Notes: a model not told the origin generated them from the letters alone. A stretch of 64,000 nucleotides of DNA from Paraburkholderia diazotrophica (GCF_900108945.1 NZ_FNYE01000031.1:32565-96564), one strand, 5' to 3'. Positions 54,639-63,626 are shown, counted from the stretch's first letter. Numbers and translations: made by a program.

Positions 54639-55511
54639 ATGTCGAATATCCAGATCGTGCCCGCATCGCAAGTCGATAGCGAAATGGCACCTGACTTTTC
54701 CTCGCCGAAATACAGGATGCTGGCGCAAGGCGACTCGTGGTTCTCGATTAATGGCCTGAACCTGTTCCGGGCGTCATCCCTGCTGCCGCATCTGGACTTC
54801 GGTGCGTCCACGATCGCCGTGAACTGCGCGGACCCCGGCGATACGCTCGCACACATGGTGGACTGGCGAAGAGACCCGTGGTTCGCCAGCTACCTGTGTG
54901 GTCCGCGCGAACGGCCGTGGGACGCCATGCTGCTTTCGGCGGGCGGAAACGATCTCATCGATGCACTGGGTGTCGGACCGACCGATCCGCACGGTACGCC
55001 GCATCCCCCAAGCGACCGTCTGCTGCTGACCCCGGCAGAGCGCGCGCAGCTTCCTGCTGGAAGTTATCTGTCCGAAGACGGATGGTCGATCTTTGCCGCG
55101 CATCTGCAGGCACAGTTCGTAGCGCTCGATTCCATGCGAGCGGCCAGCAAGAACAACCGCGATGTGCCGATCATCACGCACACCTACGACTACCCGATGC
55201 CGCGCGACGTCGGTGCGGGGCTGCATTTCGGACCGTGGCTATTCCCCGCATTGGTCAGCTATCAAGTGCCGGCCACAGACTGGCAGTCGCTAGCCAAGGT
55301 GTTGCTCGATCGCCTGTTCGGACTGGTGAGCAGCATGCCATTGAAGAACTTCCATGTCGTGAAGACGCTTGGCACGTTGCAGCCTGCCGACGTCAACCCG
55401 CAGATCAAAAGCGCCGACTGGCTGAATGAGATTCACCCGACCTCCGCAGGGTACGCGCAGATTGCGGCCAGGTTCTGCGACGAAGTCGCCACGCAGAGAA
55501 TGCTGCCGTGA
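54639..55511 (+). CDS. SGNH/GDSL-type hydrolase
   Basis: A 290-residue protein. YRMLAQGDSWFSI contains the GDS nucleophile block, NCADPGDTL is the oxyanion glycine block, LLSAGGNDLID is the GGND block, and LNEIHPTSAGYAQIA holds the catalytic histidine. In the family the residue three before this histidine is aspartate; here it is asparagine (N-E-I-H). SGNH enzymes hydrolyse esters; partners in this run act on peptidoglycan, so a peptidoglycan O-acetyl esterase is a fair guess. No signal peptide. ATG 54639 has GCAGAGG upstream. Start upstream at 54609 is possible. Confidence 0.8.
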   Translation: MSNIQIVPASQVDSEMAPDFSSPKYRMLAQGDSWFSINGLNLFRASSLLPHLDFGASTIAVNCADPGDTLAHMVDWRRDPWFASYLCGPRERPWDAMLLSAGGNDLIDALGVGPTDPHGTPHPPSDRLLLTPAERAQLPAGSYLSEDGWSIFAAHLQAQFVALDSMRAASKNNRDVPIITHTYDYPMPRDVGAGLHFGPWLFPALVSYQVPATDWQSLAKVLLDRLFGLVSSMPLKNFHVVKTLGTLQPADVNPQIKSADWLNEIHPTSAGYAQIAARFCDEVATQRMLP

Positions 55512-55563
55512 CCAGGCTCACAGCTGGAAGGAGCCGTTCGAAGATCAGTTAAAGGAGCTTGAC

Positions 55564-56265
55564 ATGCCCGTTACCGTTGCAGGAACCATCGATGCGATCG
55601 TCGACCTCCATCACGACAGGCCGTTCGACGCCGCCAAGGCGAAAGCGGACGGCATCGCCGCGGTCATCCATAAAGCCAGCGAAGGTGCGACGTTCAAAGA
55701 CGACCAGTACAAAACACGCCGGGAAGCAGCGCGAAAAGCTGGCTTGCTCTGGGGCGCGTATCACTTCTCGAGCGGTCGACCCGTCGCCGACCAGGTTCGC
55801 AATTTCCTGGAGGCAGTGGAATGGGGCGCTGCCGGCGTGGATAACACCGGCACCCTGCTCTGCCTCGATTTCGAGCCGAGTACCAGTGGACCTGACATGA
55901 CACTCGATCAGGCACACGAGTTCGTGACGGCCATCAAGAACAAAAGCGGACGCTGGCCAATGATCTATGGCGCGAACATGCTTCGCGACGCCGTTCAATC
56001 GCATGGCGCGGACCCGATCCTGAAGAACTGTCCGTTGTGGTATGCGCGCTATCGTGACCAACCCATAGGAATACCCGTGGACACCTGGCCGAAATTTACG
56101 CTATGGCAGTACACGGACGGCAAAGCCGGTCCGTTGCCACAGGAGGTGAACGGCATGGGGCACACCGATCGCAACTGCTTTGCCGGTTCGCTCAATGGTC
56201 TCACAGAGTCGTGGCCGTTTGCAGACTATTTCAAAAGCGCGCCGTCCTCGACTGACCAGGGATGA
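55564..56265 (+). CDS. GH25 lysozyme (glycoside hydrolase family 25)
   Basis: A 233-residue GH25 domain. The N-terminal strand IDAIVDLHHDRPFD carries the first catalytic aspartate; AAVIHKASEGATFKDDQY and GLLWGAYHFSS follow; TLLCLDFEPS is the D-x-E motif with the second carboxylate; the late KFTLWQYTDG is another signature. GH25 enzymes cut the peptidoglycan glycan strand between MurNAc and GlcNAc. There is no signal peptide; it may leave the cell through phage-like lysis or a secretion system. ATG 55564 with AAAGGAGC upstream. A second GH25 module is encoded at 59179-60369. Confidence 0.9.
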   Translation: MPVTVAGTIDAIVDLHHDRPFDAAKAKADGIAAVIHKASEGATFKDDQYKTRREAARKAGLLWGAYHFSSGRPVADQVRNFLEAVEWGAAGVDNTGTLLCLDFEPSTSGPDMTLDQAHEFVTAIKNKSGRWPMIYGANMLRDAVQSHGADPILKNCPLWYARYRDQPIGIPVDTWPKFTLWQYTDGKAGPLPQEVNGMGHTDRNCFAGSLNGLTESWPFADYFKSAPSSTDQG

Positions 56266-56366
56266 TGGTGAGTATGCACAGCCGCGTCGCAGAACGCCGC
56301 TGGCGAATCGGCGGTCAGACGCGCGACGCCTTCGTAAACCCGTGATCCTGATCAAAGGAGGTCGAC

Positions 56367-56819
56367 ATGACGCAACTGTCCCCACACTTTGGGCTCGCCG
56401 AATTCACGCAAAGTCAGACCGCGATACGGCGTGGCATTAATAACACGCCCTCGTCTGCGGCAATCGACAACCTCACACGCGTGGCGCAATTGCTGGAAAG
56501 CGTGCGCACACTGCTCGGCAACCAGCCGATATCGATCTCATCGGGTTACAGATCGCCGGGTGTGAATGCTGCCGTCGGTGGCGCACCGAATAGCAGGCAT
56601 CTTTTGGGACTCGCCGCCGACTTCACTTGTCCGTCGTTTGGCGAGCCACGCGATATATGCCTCAAGATCAAAAGCTCCGCGCTGATTTTCGATCAGCTGA
56701 TCTTCGAGGGGACTTGGGTACACATCGGACTTTCACCGGCAGGCGAACAGGTCAGGCAACAGATCCTGACTGCGCACTTCAAGGGCGGGACCGTCACCTA
56801 TACCGAGTCCGTGGTGTAA
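56367..56819 (+). CDS. Peptidase M15 (D-Ala-D-Ala carboxypeptidase type)
   Basis: A 150-residue zinc peptidase of the short M15 type seen in phage endolysins: HFGLAEFTQS at the start, SSGYRSPGVNAAVGGAPNS then RHLLGLAADF with the zinc-binding His and Asp, and GTWVHIGL with the third ligand histidine. It cuts D-Ala crosslinks or terminal D-Ala of the peptidoglycan stem. ATG 56367 with AAAGGAGG upstream. It lies about 100 bases after the GH25 gene and four before the large membrane protein gene. No signal peptide. Confidence 0.9.
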   Translation: MTQLSPHFGLAEFTQSQTAIRRGINNTPSSAAIDNLTRVAQLLESVRTLLGNQPISISSGYRSPGVNAAVGGAPNSRHLLGLAADFTCPSFGEPRDICLKIKSSALIFDQLIFEGTWVHIGLSPAGEQVRQQILTAHFKGGTVTYTESVV

Positions 56820-56822
56820 GCG

Positions 56823-58724
56823 ATGAACAGGGGAGCCTCTTATGTTCGATACTCATTGCAGTTGGTGCTTCTGCTCGCATCTTTTTTGTGCTTCGACCTC
56901 GCCGCAGGGCAAGCGTCCGGATCGGCCGCATCGGTGCCTGCAAGTACAGGTGCTTCTAACACCTCCGACGTAACGGCCTCTCAAACAAATGCCATCGACG
57001 ACAAGAAGATTGCCGACACGGCATGCACCGCGCAATCGGCCGAAGCCACGGTCAGCCAGATCGGAAAGATCGCGGCGTCCACGGATCGCGTGCGTGCGGT
57101 AAGCAGCCTGGTTTACGTGCCCGACTTCGGATCGATCGACGTATTGCTTTACAGGCCGTTCGCCGGTGCACAGGAGAAGGATGATAAGCGCGTGAGCTAT
57201 CGCGCCGTCCTGATGGACACGGATACGGTCAATCTCTTGACCAGCACGGGCCGCCAGACGAATCGCGACATGAACCCGATCATCGCGCGTTTCGCGGAGA
57301 TATATCCCGCCGCACGAGTGTCCGCCGAGGCGGCGACGACCGGCGAAGCGGGTACCGATTTCATGCGTCGCGAATCCACCGAGTCGAAGACGATTGTGCG
57401 CTTCGGCCCGGATCTCAACCACGTCCCACTATGGAGCAGCCGCGCCGTGGTATTCGTCATCGGCTGTTCCGGCGCGGATGCGAGCGTGCCCGCGTTTATC
57501 GCCTCGTTCGATACGCGCGTGTCGAACAAGGCGTGGTGTTTAGCCTTCGCCGTGTTCTTGTGCATCCTTAGCTACTGCCTCGCGGTGCTGGCGACCTTTT
57601 TCATTCGCAAGTCGCAGCGCATGGCTGACAAGGCCGGCCCCGATCATCCGCAAACGGGCACCAATTACGCTTCGTGGCAGCGGCACTTCGATCCGGTCGT
57701 GCTAACTGCCGGAGCCAACGGGCGCGGCAGTCCTGCGAAGCTGCAGGTCCTGTTCTTCTCACTGCTCATTCTCGGACTGGTGTTCTACATCTGGATGCTC
57801 ACCGGGCATCTCACGGGATTGTCGACCACGGTCCTGCTATTGATGGGCATTTCGGGGCTCGGAGCAACGGCGTCGGCCGGCGCCGAATTGACGAAGAACC
57901 GGCTTGATTTCGAGAACTGGGCATGGCTGATCGATCGCGGCTGGTTGCCTGCGGGCGGCGTAGCGGAAGCGAACCTCGCGCAATGGAAGGACATCGTCGC
58001 GACCGACGGCGAATTCGACGTCACGCGTTTTCAGATGGTGACCTTCAGCGTGTTGGTCGGCCTCGCGTTGCTCGGGGCTGGCGCGCATCAAAACGATTTG
58101 AGCTCGTTCGACATACCTCAGGCTTTGCTCGGCATTCTAGGTCTGAGTCAGGTCGTCTATGTGGCGGGCAAGCTCGTCGCGCCGCCGTCCATTTCGGATC
58201 TGAACAAGCAACTGGCCGTTCTGCGGCAAGCCGAAACCACGCTACGCAACAAGCTCGATGAGGCGAATGCGCGCGTGCTAGGAGACACCGTCGTCCTGCT
58301 GGCCGAAGACGACAAGGTCAAGGTCGCGAAGGTCGCGTATAGCACCTATCTGGAGGCGTGGCAAGCGGCGCGCACGATGTTCGAGACCACACTCGGGCGA
58401 CTCGTGCCGAAGCAGGCCGAAGAACTCAGGCCGCCTTTTCCGGTTCCGCATGTGGTATGCGCGACGGCCGGAAAGCTGCCCGACGCCCGCGTCGGTGAGG
58501 CCTATAGCACGATCCTGTCCGCCATCGGTGGCAAGGGGCCGTATACGTGGAGTCTCTGCAAGGGAGATCTGCCGCCCGGACTCTCGCTCACGTCTAATGG
58601 CGTGCTAAGCGGCATACCTACGGCTGCAAGGAAATTCGATTTCACGTTGCAGGTGATGGACACGGCGCAAACAACGGCTACGGAAGCGTTCACGCTTTCT
58701 GTTCGCGATGTTGCGGCTGGATGA
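56823..58724 (+). CDS. Large membrane protein with Ig-like C-terminal domain
   Basis: A 633-residue protein. A signal-like hydrophobic start (SLQLVLLLASFLCFDLAA) precedes a periplasmic region of about 200 residues. Membrane spans follow near 240 (LAFAVFLCILSYCLAVLATF), 305-350 (FFSLLILGLVFYIWMLTG, then VLLLMGISGLGATASAG) and 405-450. A coiled coil (LNKQLAVLRQAETTLRNKLD) is followed by an Ig-like domain of the putative-Ig type, GKGPYTWSLCKGDLPPGLSL and VLSGIPTAARKF. The gene starts four bases after the peptidase stop. It may anchor or recognise the envelope for the hydrolases encoded upstream. Family not recognised. Confidence 0.75.
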   Translation: MNRGASYVRYSLQLVLLLASFLCFDLAAGQASGSAASVPASTGASNTSDVTASQTNAIDDKKIADTACTAQSAEATVSQIGKIAASTDRVRAVSSLVYVPDFGSIDVLLYRPFAGAQEKDDKRVSYRAVLMDTDTVNLLTSTGRQTNRDMNPIIARFAEIYPAARVSAEAATTGEAGTDFMRRESTESKTIVRFGPDLNHVPLWSSRAVVFVIGCSGADASVPAFIASFDTRVSNKAWCLAFAVFLCILSYCLAVLATFFIRKSQRMADKAGPDHPQTGTNYASWQRHFDPVVLTAGANGRGSPAKLQVLFFSLLILGLVFYIWMLTGHLTGLSTTVLLLMGISGLGATASAGAELTKNRLDFENWAWLIDRGWLPAGGVAEANLAQWKDIVATDGEFDVTRFQMVTFSVLVGLALLGAGAHQNDLSSFDIPQALLGILGLSQVVYVAGKLVAPPSISDLNKQLAVLRQAETTLRNKLDEANARVLGDTVVLLAEDDKVKVAKVAYSTYLEAWQAARTMFETTLGRLVPKQAEELRPPFPVPHVVCATAGKLPDARVGEAYSTILSAIGGKGPYTWSLCKGDLPPGLSLTSNGVLSGIPTAARKFDFTLQVMDTAQTTATEAFTLSVRDVAAG

Positions 58725-59178
58725 CCTCGCTCCGGCCAACCACCGTTGCGACCAATCGGCTTTCGCTGAACCACGTGCTCACTCGCACGGAGACACTCTT
58801 CTCACGTATGTAGGAGAGCGACGCGAGGGGCGGTCGCCCCTGCATAACGCAGGAGGCGCTAATTTCTGCACTGCTGCCGATGCTGTATTCGATTCGCAGC
58901 GAACGCATGTTTTCAGCGAGGGTCGGGCACAAACCTCAGACTCGCTGAAGTCACACAGAGTCAGACAGCTAAACGACGAGTTATCGAAAGCACACCGTCG
59001 GAATCGACGTTCGAGGTTTAAATCGCGTGCGTCGTAGCCCGGACAGAAGGTTGAGAGACTAAGTGAGACTATACCGATAGCGCACCGCTTGGCTTTATGC
59101 TTGTAGCCAACTCACGCTGCATAGATATCGATGCCTCCCTGATCAATCCATAGAGAACGTTTGGACCTGGAGACTGCC
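58725..59178. other. 450-bp intergenic region
   Basis: No supported gene. The last 20 bases contain the ribosome site GGAG (59169) of the following gene, whose start is GTG 59179. Confidence 0.45.
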
Positions 59179-60369
59179 GTGGATCATTCCCACTCTTCTG
59201 ATAGCGTCGTGTGTTCTCGATGCACCGCAAATAACTCACTGAAGAATAAATTTTGCGGGCAGTGTGGAGCTCCGCTGGACATTGCAAGCGGTCAGGTGGC
59301 CGCCTACCTCGATGCGAACTTGAAGGGTCGCATCGATGAAGTCCTGAAAGAACGATTTCGTGAGCAATCGGTTGTGGAAACGGAATTGGCTGCGCGGGTG
59401 GCAGAGCGAATTTCGAGTTGGGCGAAACTTTTTGGCGTCTACGTGGGTATACCATTGCTCGCGGCCGGTGCTTACCTCGCTTGGATCGGATTCGACGTCA
59501 ATAACAGTCTGACGCAGCTTCATCAAAAGCTAAATGAAATAAAGAAGAGTAGTGACGAGCTTGCCAATCTGGTCAGCGCGACCAAACAACGTGCCGATAA
59601 CCTCGCGAAGCCTGCGGACGAACTAGAGCGCAAGATTGCGGAAAGTTCAGCTTTATTGGCACAAGTACCAACTCTCGTAACTTCCGTGACCCAACTCAGT
59701 GATCGAATCGCTAGAACGGGCGCGAACCAGCTATTGGAACTCAGAAACAAGGGTCAAGCTGTGGGTATTGATGCAAGCCATTTCGAAGGTCCATTGCAAG
59801 TGGCGAAGCTTAAGACAGCAGGCGTCTCCTTTACTTTTTTGAAGGCAAGCGAAGGCAAGAGTCTTCGCGATCCGCAGTTTATGGCAAATTGTAGATCAGC
59901 TCACGATGCCGGCCTTGCATGTGGCGGATATCACGTACTTCATAGCGGCGACCCCGAAAGCCAAGCTAGAACTTTCATTGATTTGTTGAAGGAAGCACCG
60001 GTGGATTTGCCGCCAGCGGTCACGTTCGAGCCCGGCGCCGCAGGGAGATCTCCAACTCTCCGGGACTTAAAGATATTCGCCAGCGCCGTTGAGCGCGGCT
60101 ACGGTTGCACGCCCATAGTGTACGGTGGGACCTTTCTGAAATCAGTCGCAACCACGGCCGACAGCGACCTGGCTAGATATCCTCTCTGGCTCGCACAATA
60201 CTCAACCGCACCAAGCGTGATAGCCCCATGGAGAAACTGGACCTTCTGGCAATTCACTGATCGACTTTCAATCAATGGGCTTCCCGGACTGGATTTCAAC
60301 ACGTTTAACGGGAGCACAGCCGACTTGAAGGAATTCGTTTCGAAAGTTTGCGCTTCATCGAAGCGTTAG
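59179..60369 (+). CDS. Zinc-ribbon / membrane span / coiled-coil / GH25-like protein
   Basis: A 396-residue protein with unusual layout. Residues 10-35 are a zinc ribbon (two C-x2-C pairs 11 residues apart; CSRC and CGQC). A membrane span at about 90-108 (LFGVYVGIPLLAAGAYLAW) is followed by a coiled coil to residue 190. The C-terminal 200 residues are GH25-like: AVGIDASHFEG, SFTFLKASEGKSLRDPQF, CGGYHVLHSG, NWTFWQFTD and DFNTFNGS. The D-x-E motif reads T-F-E (VTFEPG), so one acidic residue is replaced. GTG 59179 was chosen for its GGAG site; a TTG at 59161 is possible. The protein would place a GH25 module in the periplasm and a metal ribbon in the cytoplasm. Confidence 0.85.
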   Translation: MDHSHSSDSVVCSRCTANNSLKNKFCGQCGAPLDIASGQVAAYLDANLKGRIDEVLKERFREQSVVETELAARVAERISSWAKLFGVYVGIPLLAAGAYLAWIGFDVNNSLTQLHQKLNEIKKSSDELANLVSATKQRADNLAKPADELERKIAESSALLAQVPTLVTSVTQLSDRIARTGANQLLELRNKGQAVGIDASHFEGPLQVAKLKTAGVSFTFLKASEGKSLRDPQFMANCRSAHDAGLACGGYHVLHSGDPESQARTFIDLLKEAPVDLPPAVTFEPGAAGRSPTLRDLKIFASAVERGYGCTPIVYGGTFLKSVATTADSDLARYPLWLAQYSTAPSVIAPWRNWTFWQFTDRLSINGLPGLDFNTFNGSTADLKEFVSKVCASSKR

Positions 60370-60897
60370 GAACTTTGGCAGAAAAGGTCAGCAATCCTCT
60401 TTTAGATGGCCGGAGCGGACACACGTCGGAATTCTGGCCCCACATGATGATTTCTGACCGACCGCCCTGCAGGTTCTGTTGAAAGGCAAACCCTTAGGCG
60501 ACAATTTCTTGATAAAAGTAATCGCGTCACCGGATATGGACCGGCAGGTACGCGACACGCCACCGTCAGCAATCCGCCGCATCGCTGAAGTAGACCTCAA
60601 CCCGCCTCAAGGTCCGCTAAGGCCGACAAGTGCGGGTTGAGCATCGGGCGGGTTTCGGAGTGGACAAGCCGTTCGCGTGACCACTGCATGGCTCAGGCGA
60701 GTGGCAGAAAGTGGCCGATAATTACCAATCCGTGCGCAATCGGAGAGAGCGTTGCGCGAGTGGCAGCGCACCCTCTTCGGACATAGAATGCTTCGTCCGT
60801 TAATTGACGGCTTTCGAGGTCGTACGGCGGTCAACCACGTTGGTTGCAGTGTCCGGCTCGATCGAAGCGTCATTTATACCCTCGTGCGTATCAGCTA
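60370..60897. other. 530-bp stretch without a supported gene
   Basis: Frames here are short and overlap; no domain seen. It separates the convergent GH25-like gene and the small minus-strand gene and probably contains decayed mobile DNA. Confidence 0.4.
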
Positions 60898-61131
60898 TCA
60901 CACTAGAGCAATTGCATTGCCTGATTCTAGTAGTAGGAGTTGTATCCCGTAACGCTGAGATGCCTCATCGATCGTCCGTTCGATGATGTCTTCGTCGAGA
61001 CCCATAAACCGTGCGAAGAATTTGATCGTTGGAATATCAGACCCGACCGTGTTTGCCAGGCCAATTGCTGCGAGGCCGCGCACGAGGTCGAAATCGTTGT
61101 CAAGCACGCCGAGCAAACCGCATTCACTCAT
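60898..61131 (-). CDS. Small hypothetical protein, coupled to the gene upstream
   Basis: A 77-residue protein (MSECGLLGVLDNDFDLVRGL, IERTIDEASQRYGIQLLLLE). Its start overlaps the stop of the upstream gene by four bases (ATGA), so the two are translationally coupled and probably make one complex or pathway. No domain was recognised. Its neighbour upstream has been cut by the IS5-type insertion. Confidence 0.6.
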   Translation of the reverse strand: MSECGLLGVLDNDFDLVRGLAAIGLANTVGSDIPTIKFFARFMGLDEDIIERTIDEASQRYGIQLLLLESGNAIALV

Positions 61132-62056
61132 CCGACGCAGGACATCGTCGACGGCCCCTCGCTGGCCTGCAGGGTCGCGAGCGTGCCATAGGTCTTGGTC
61201 GCTGCCCTCAGGCAGTTCAACTTATTATGCTCAAAGAACATGCGCAGCCGTGGATCGTCTTTCGCATTCTCCAATGCGTCTTCAAGGTCGCGATGCACGT
61301 TAGCGCTAATCGTCTGATTCACTGCATATCGGAAGACCCGTTGCAACTCGGCCTGATCGATATCCCCAAACGACCGAACGAGGTAACGGTGCATCTCTGA
61401 GACAAATACTACCGCCACGTATTGCGAGCTGGAGGGCAGCACAACCATTAGACTGCCCTCGTGCTCCCCATAAGGAAGATCGCTCTCCAACTCGTAGCGA
61501 ATAAGCGGAGCGTCGACGGATTCGATTCGAGTCCCTGGCGGACCCGCCTTCGCCAGCGCCGCCACCGATCCCATGGTCAGGTACTTGCGTTCCTCCAACG
61601 TCATGAACGCATGAGCCGCGAACTTACTGAGCCGCCCTTCATCGTGGATATCGGAGGAGAGAGCGAGCAGTTGCTCCGTCGCGATCCAGCTTTGCCTGTT
61701 ATCGGCGCCTATGGCTTCTTCAACGGGAAGCCCGTGGGCACATGCTTCCTCCCACATAGCTACACTTTCTGCTAAATCGTTGCTCTCGTCGAGGAGACTG
61801 CCAAACCGCCCGTAAATGTAGTTTGCAATAGCTTCGGATGTTCGAACCTCATCGGCTTCTTCGGACAACAGTACGAGAACCAAATTGGGGTCGTCGTAAA
61901 TATAACTGCGCATGTATGAAAGAAAGAGTTCTCGGTCGAGAAACGCAGGCACGCGTCCAGCCAGCGTCGCCCACAGCACCTTGACTGATAGATAGTTCGG
62001 CTTGAACAATCGGGAAAGTCTTGTGCGGTGAACCCATTCGGCAGAAATGGCATTGT
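61128..62056 (-). pseudogene. 3' part of a hypothetical gene, interrupted by the IS5-type element
   Basis: About 309 residues remain (AISAEWVHRTRLSRLF at the break, then RELFLSYMRSYIYDDPNLVL, ending ATLQASEGPSTMSCVG). The frame runs on into the IS: the first 14 residues of the open frame, MQDLCMNMPGPCNS, are IS-coded, so the native start was on the other side of the insertion and is not visible. The protein has a helical N-terminal part and a middle with MVVLPSSSQYVAVVFVSEM that resembles a small ligand- or protein-binding domain. Family not recognised. Transcription from the IS could still express the rest. Confidence 0.6.
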
Positions 62057-62116
62057 GGGAATTGCAGGGACCTGGCATATTCATGCATAAATCCTGCAAA
62101 TCCTGACGAGGTGCGG

Positions 62117-63441
62117 ATGGGTCCCAAGACGCCTGTGACAGAGGGAGATTTCTTCCGGCAGCCGCTGCGTGAACAGATCAATCTGAAGCATCCGCTGGTT
62201 CGCCTGGCCAAGTTGGTCAAGTGGGATCGGCTGGGCGCATCGATGAGCGAGAGCTTCGTGTCGCGCAAGGGGCGGCCCGCAACTTCGCCCAGGCTGATCG
62301 CGGGCCTGCTGTATCTGCAGCACGCGTTCGACCTGTCTGACGAAGAGGTCGTGTGGCAATGGGTGGAGAACCCGTACTGGCAGGTTTTTACGGGCGAAAC
62401 GTACCTGCAGACTGAGCCGCCGATCGACCCCTCGAGCCTGACGCGCTGGCGCAAGCGGCTCGGGGAGGCGGGAGTCGAAGAACTGCTGGCCGAGACAATC
62501 GAGGCCGCAAAGCGTGCCGGTGTAATCAAGGCTGCGAGCGTGAAACGCGTGATCGTCGATACGACCGTCATGCAGAAGGCGATCGCGCATCCCACCGATT
62601 CTCGCCTGCTCGAGCGATGTCGCGAACATCTGGTGAAGGCCGCAGCGCGTCACGGCCTGAAACTGCGGCAGAACTACAACCGCGAGGCGCCACACCTGGC
62701 ACGTCAGATTGGCCGATACGCCCATGCCAAGCAGTACAAACGGATGAAGAAGGTGTTGCGTACGTTGCGCTCGCGCGTGGGTCGGGTGATGCGTGACGTG
62801 GAGCGGCAGATCGATGCGGTGTCCGACGGCAGTCGCCCGGCCCTGCAAGAACTGATTGGCCGCACGAAGCGGATCCTGTCGCAAAAGGCCAAGGACAAAA
62901 ACAAGCTCTACGCACTGCATGCGCCAGAGGTGGAGTGCCTGGCCAAAGGCAAGGCGCGCACGCCGTATGAGTTTGGGGTGAAAGTGTCGATCACGACGAC
63001 GCACAAGGAAGGTCTGGTCGTGGGAATGCGCTCGATGCCGGGCAATCCCTACGACGGGCACACACTTGCAGAAGCGCTCGAGCAGGCGGCGATCCTGAGC
63101 GACGTCACGCCGGAAATCGCCGTCGTCGACCGTGGCTACAAGAGTGTTGCTGTCGACGGCGTGAAGATCTACCACCCAGGCTTGCGGCGAGGCATCACAC
63201 GCGGACTACGGGCGATGATCAGGCGACGCAGCGCAATTGAGCCAGCCATCGGCCACATGAAGACAGACGGGAAGCTGGACCGGAACTGGCTGAAGGGCAC
63301 ACTCGGCGATGCGGGATCATCCGCAGGTTGTGACCGGCACCACATAGCACCGCGTGCATCCTCAGGAAGCTGCAGCTTTTTTGCGCCCTCGCTCTTCTCG
63401 CATTGTTCGCCCCTGTCGATCAGACAACGCCCGTCGTCTGA
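62117..63441 (+). pseudogene. IS5-family transposase, broken near the C-terminus
   Basis: A full-length IS5-type DDE transposase up to residue 399: LAKLVKWDRLGASMSES, ETYLQTEPPIDPSSLTRWRK (IS5 N-terminal block), KRVIVDTTVMQKAIAHPTD with the first Asp, EIAVVDRGYKSV with the second, and IEPAIGHMKTDGKLDRNWLKG with the Glu. After GDA the frame fails: bases 63315-63359, read in reverse complement, encode MHAVLCGAGHNLRMI, the expected continuation, and LRKLQLFCALALLALF follows in another frame up to TGA 63439-63441. So an inversion of about 45 bp plus two extra bases destroys the tail. Otherwise the frame stays open to 63550. Confidence 0.85.
63315..63359. other. 45-bp inverted segment inside the transposase gene
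   Basis: The reverse complement of 63315-63359 reads ATGCACGCGGTGCTATGTGG and on, coding MHAVLCGAGHNLRMI, the known end of this transposase group. On either side lie GATGC (63308) and GCATC (63356), a 5-bp inverted pair, which suits a template-switch inversion. Confidence 0.85.
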
Positions 63442-63534
63442 CGCCGACGACAGACGAAAACGCTTTATTCAGGGCCGACTAGATAGCCGGCAAGATAGCC
63501 CTCCTCGCATTCGAAAGGCCCCGCGTAAATCCCT

Positions 63535-63565
63535 AATGCCGTTCAGTTAAGCGCTGAACGGCATT
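63535..63565 (+). terminator. 12-bp perfect hairpin with T-run at the left edge of the IS4-type element
   Basis: AATGCCGTTCAG (63535-63546), loop TTAAGCG, CTGAACGGCATT (63554-63565), followed by TTTGTTTT. It forms a strong terminator-like hairpin exactly where the IS4-type element begins and would block transcription entering the transposase gene from outside. Confidence 0.7.
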
Positions 63566-63626
63566 TTTGTTTTGGTTGCGAGAAGGTGTTGTAAACGACA
63601 CGCCGAGCTGTTAACTTTTCGGCGCG

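Larger units (their letters stand above)
62057..63533 (+). mobile_element. IS5-type insertion sequence (about 1.48 kb)
   Basis: Contains one transposase gene and imperfect end repeats: GGGAATTGCAGGGACCT at 62057 and, inverted, GGGATTTACGCGGGGCCT at 63533. The left end cuts a minus-strand gene. The right end touches the IS4-type element, so no native right flank or target duplication can be seen. Its transposase is broken by an internal inversion. Confidence 0.75.

Noticed and set aside
62081..63175. Minus-strand frame opposite the IS5-type transposase
   Set aside because: The plus strand carries the DDE motifs; the minus frame has none.
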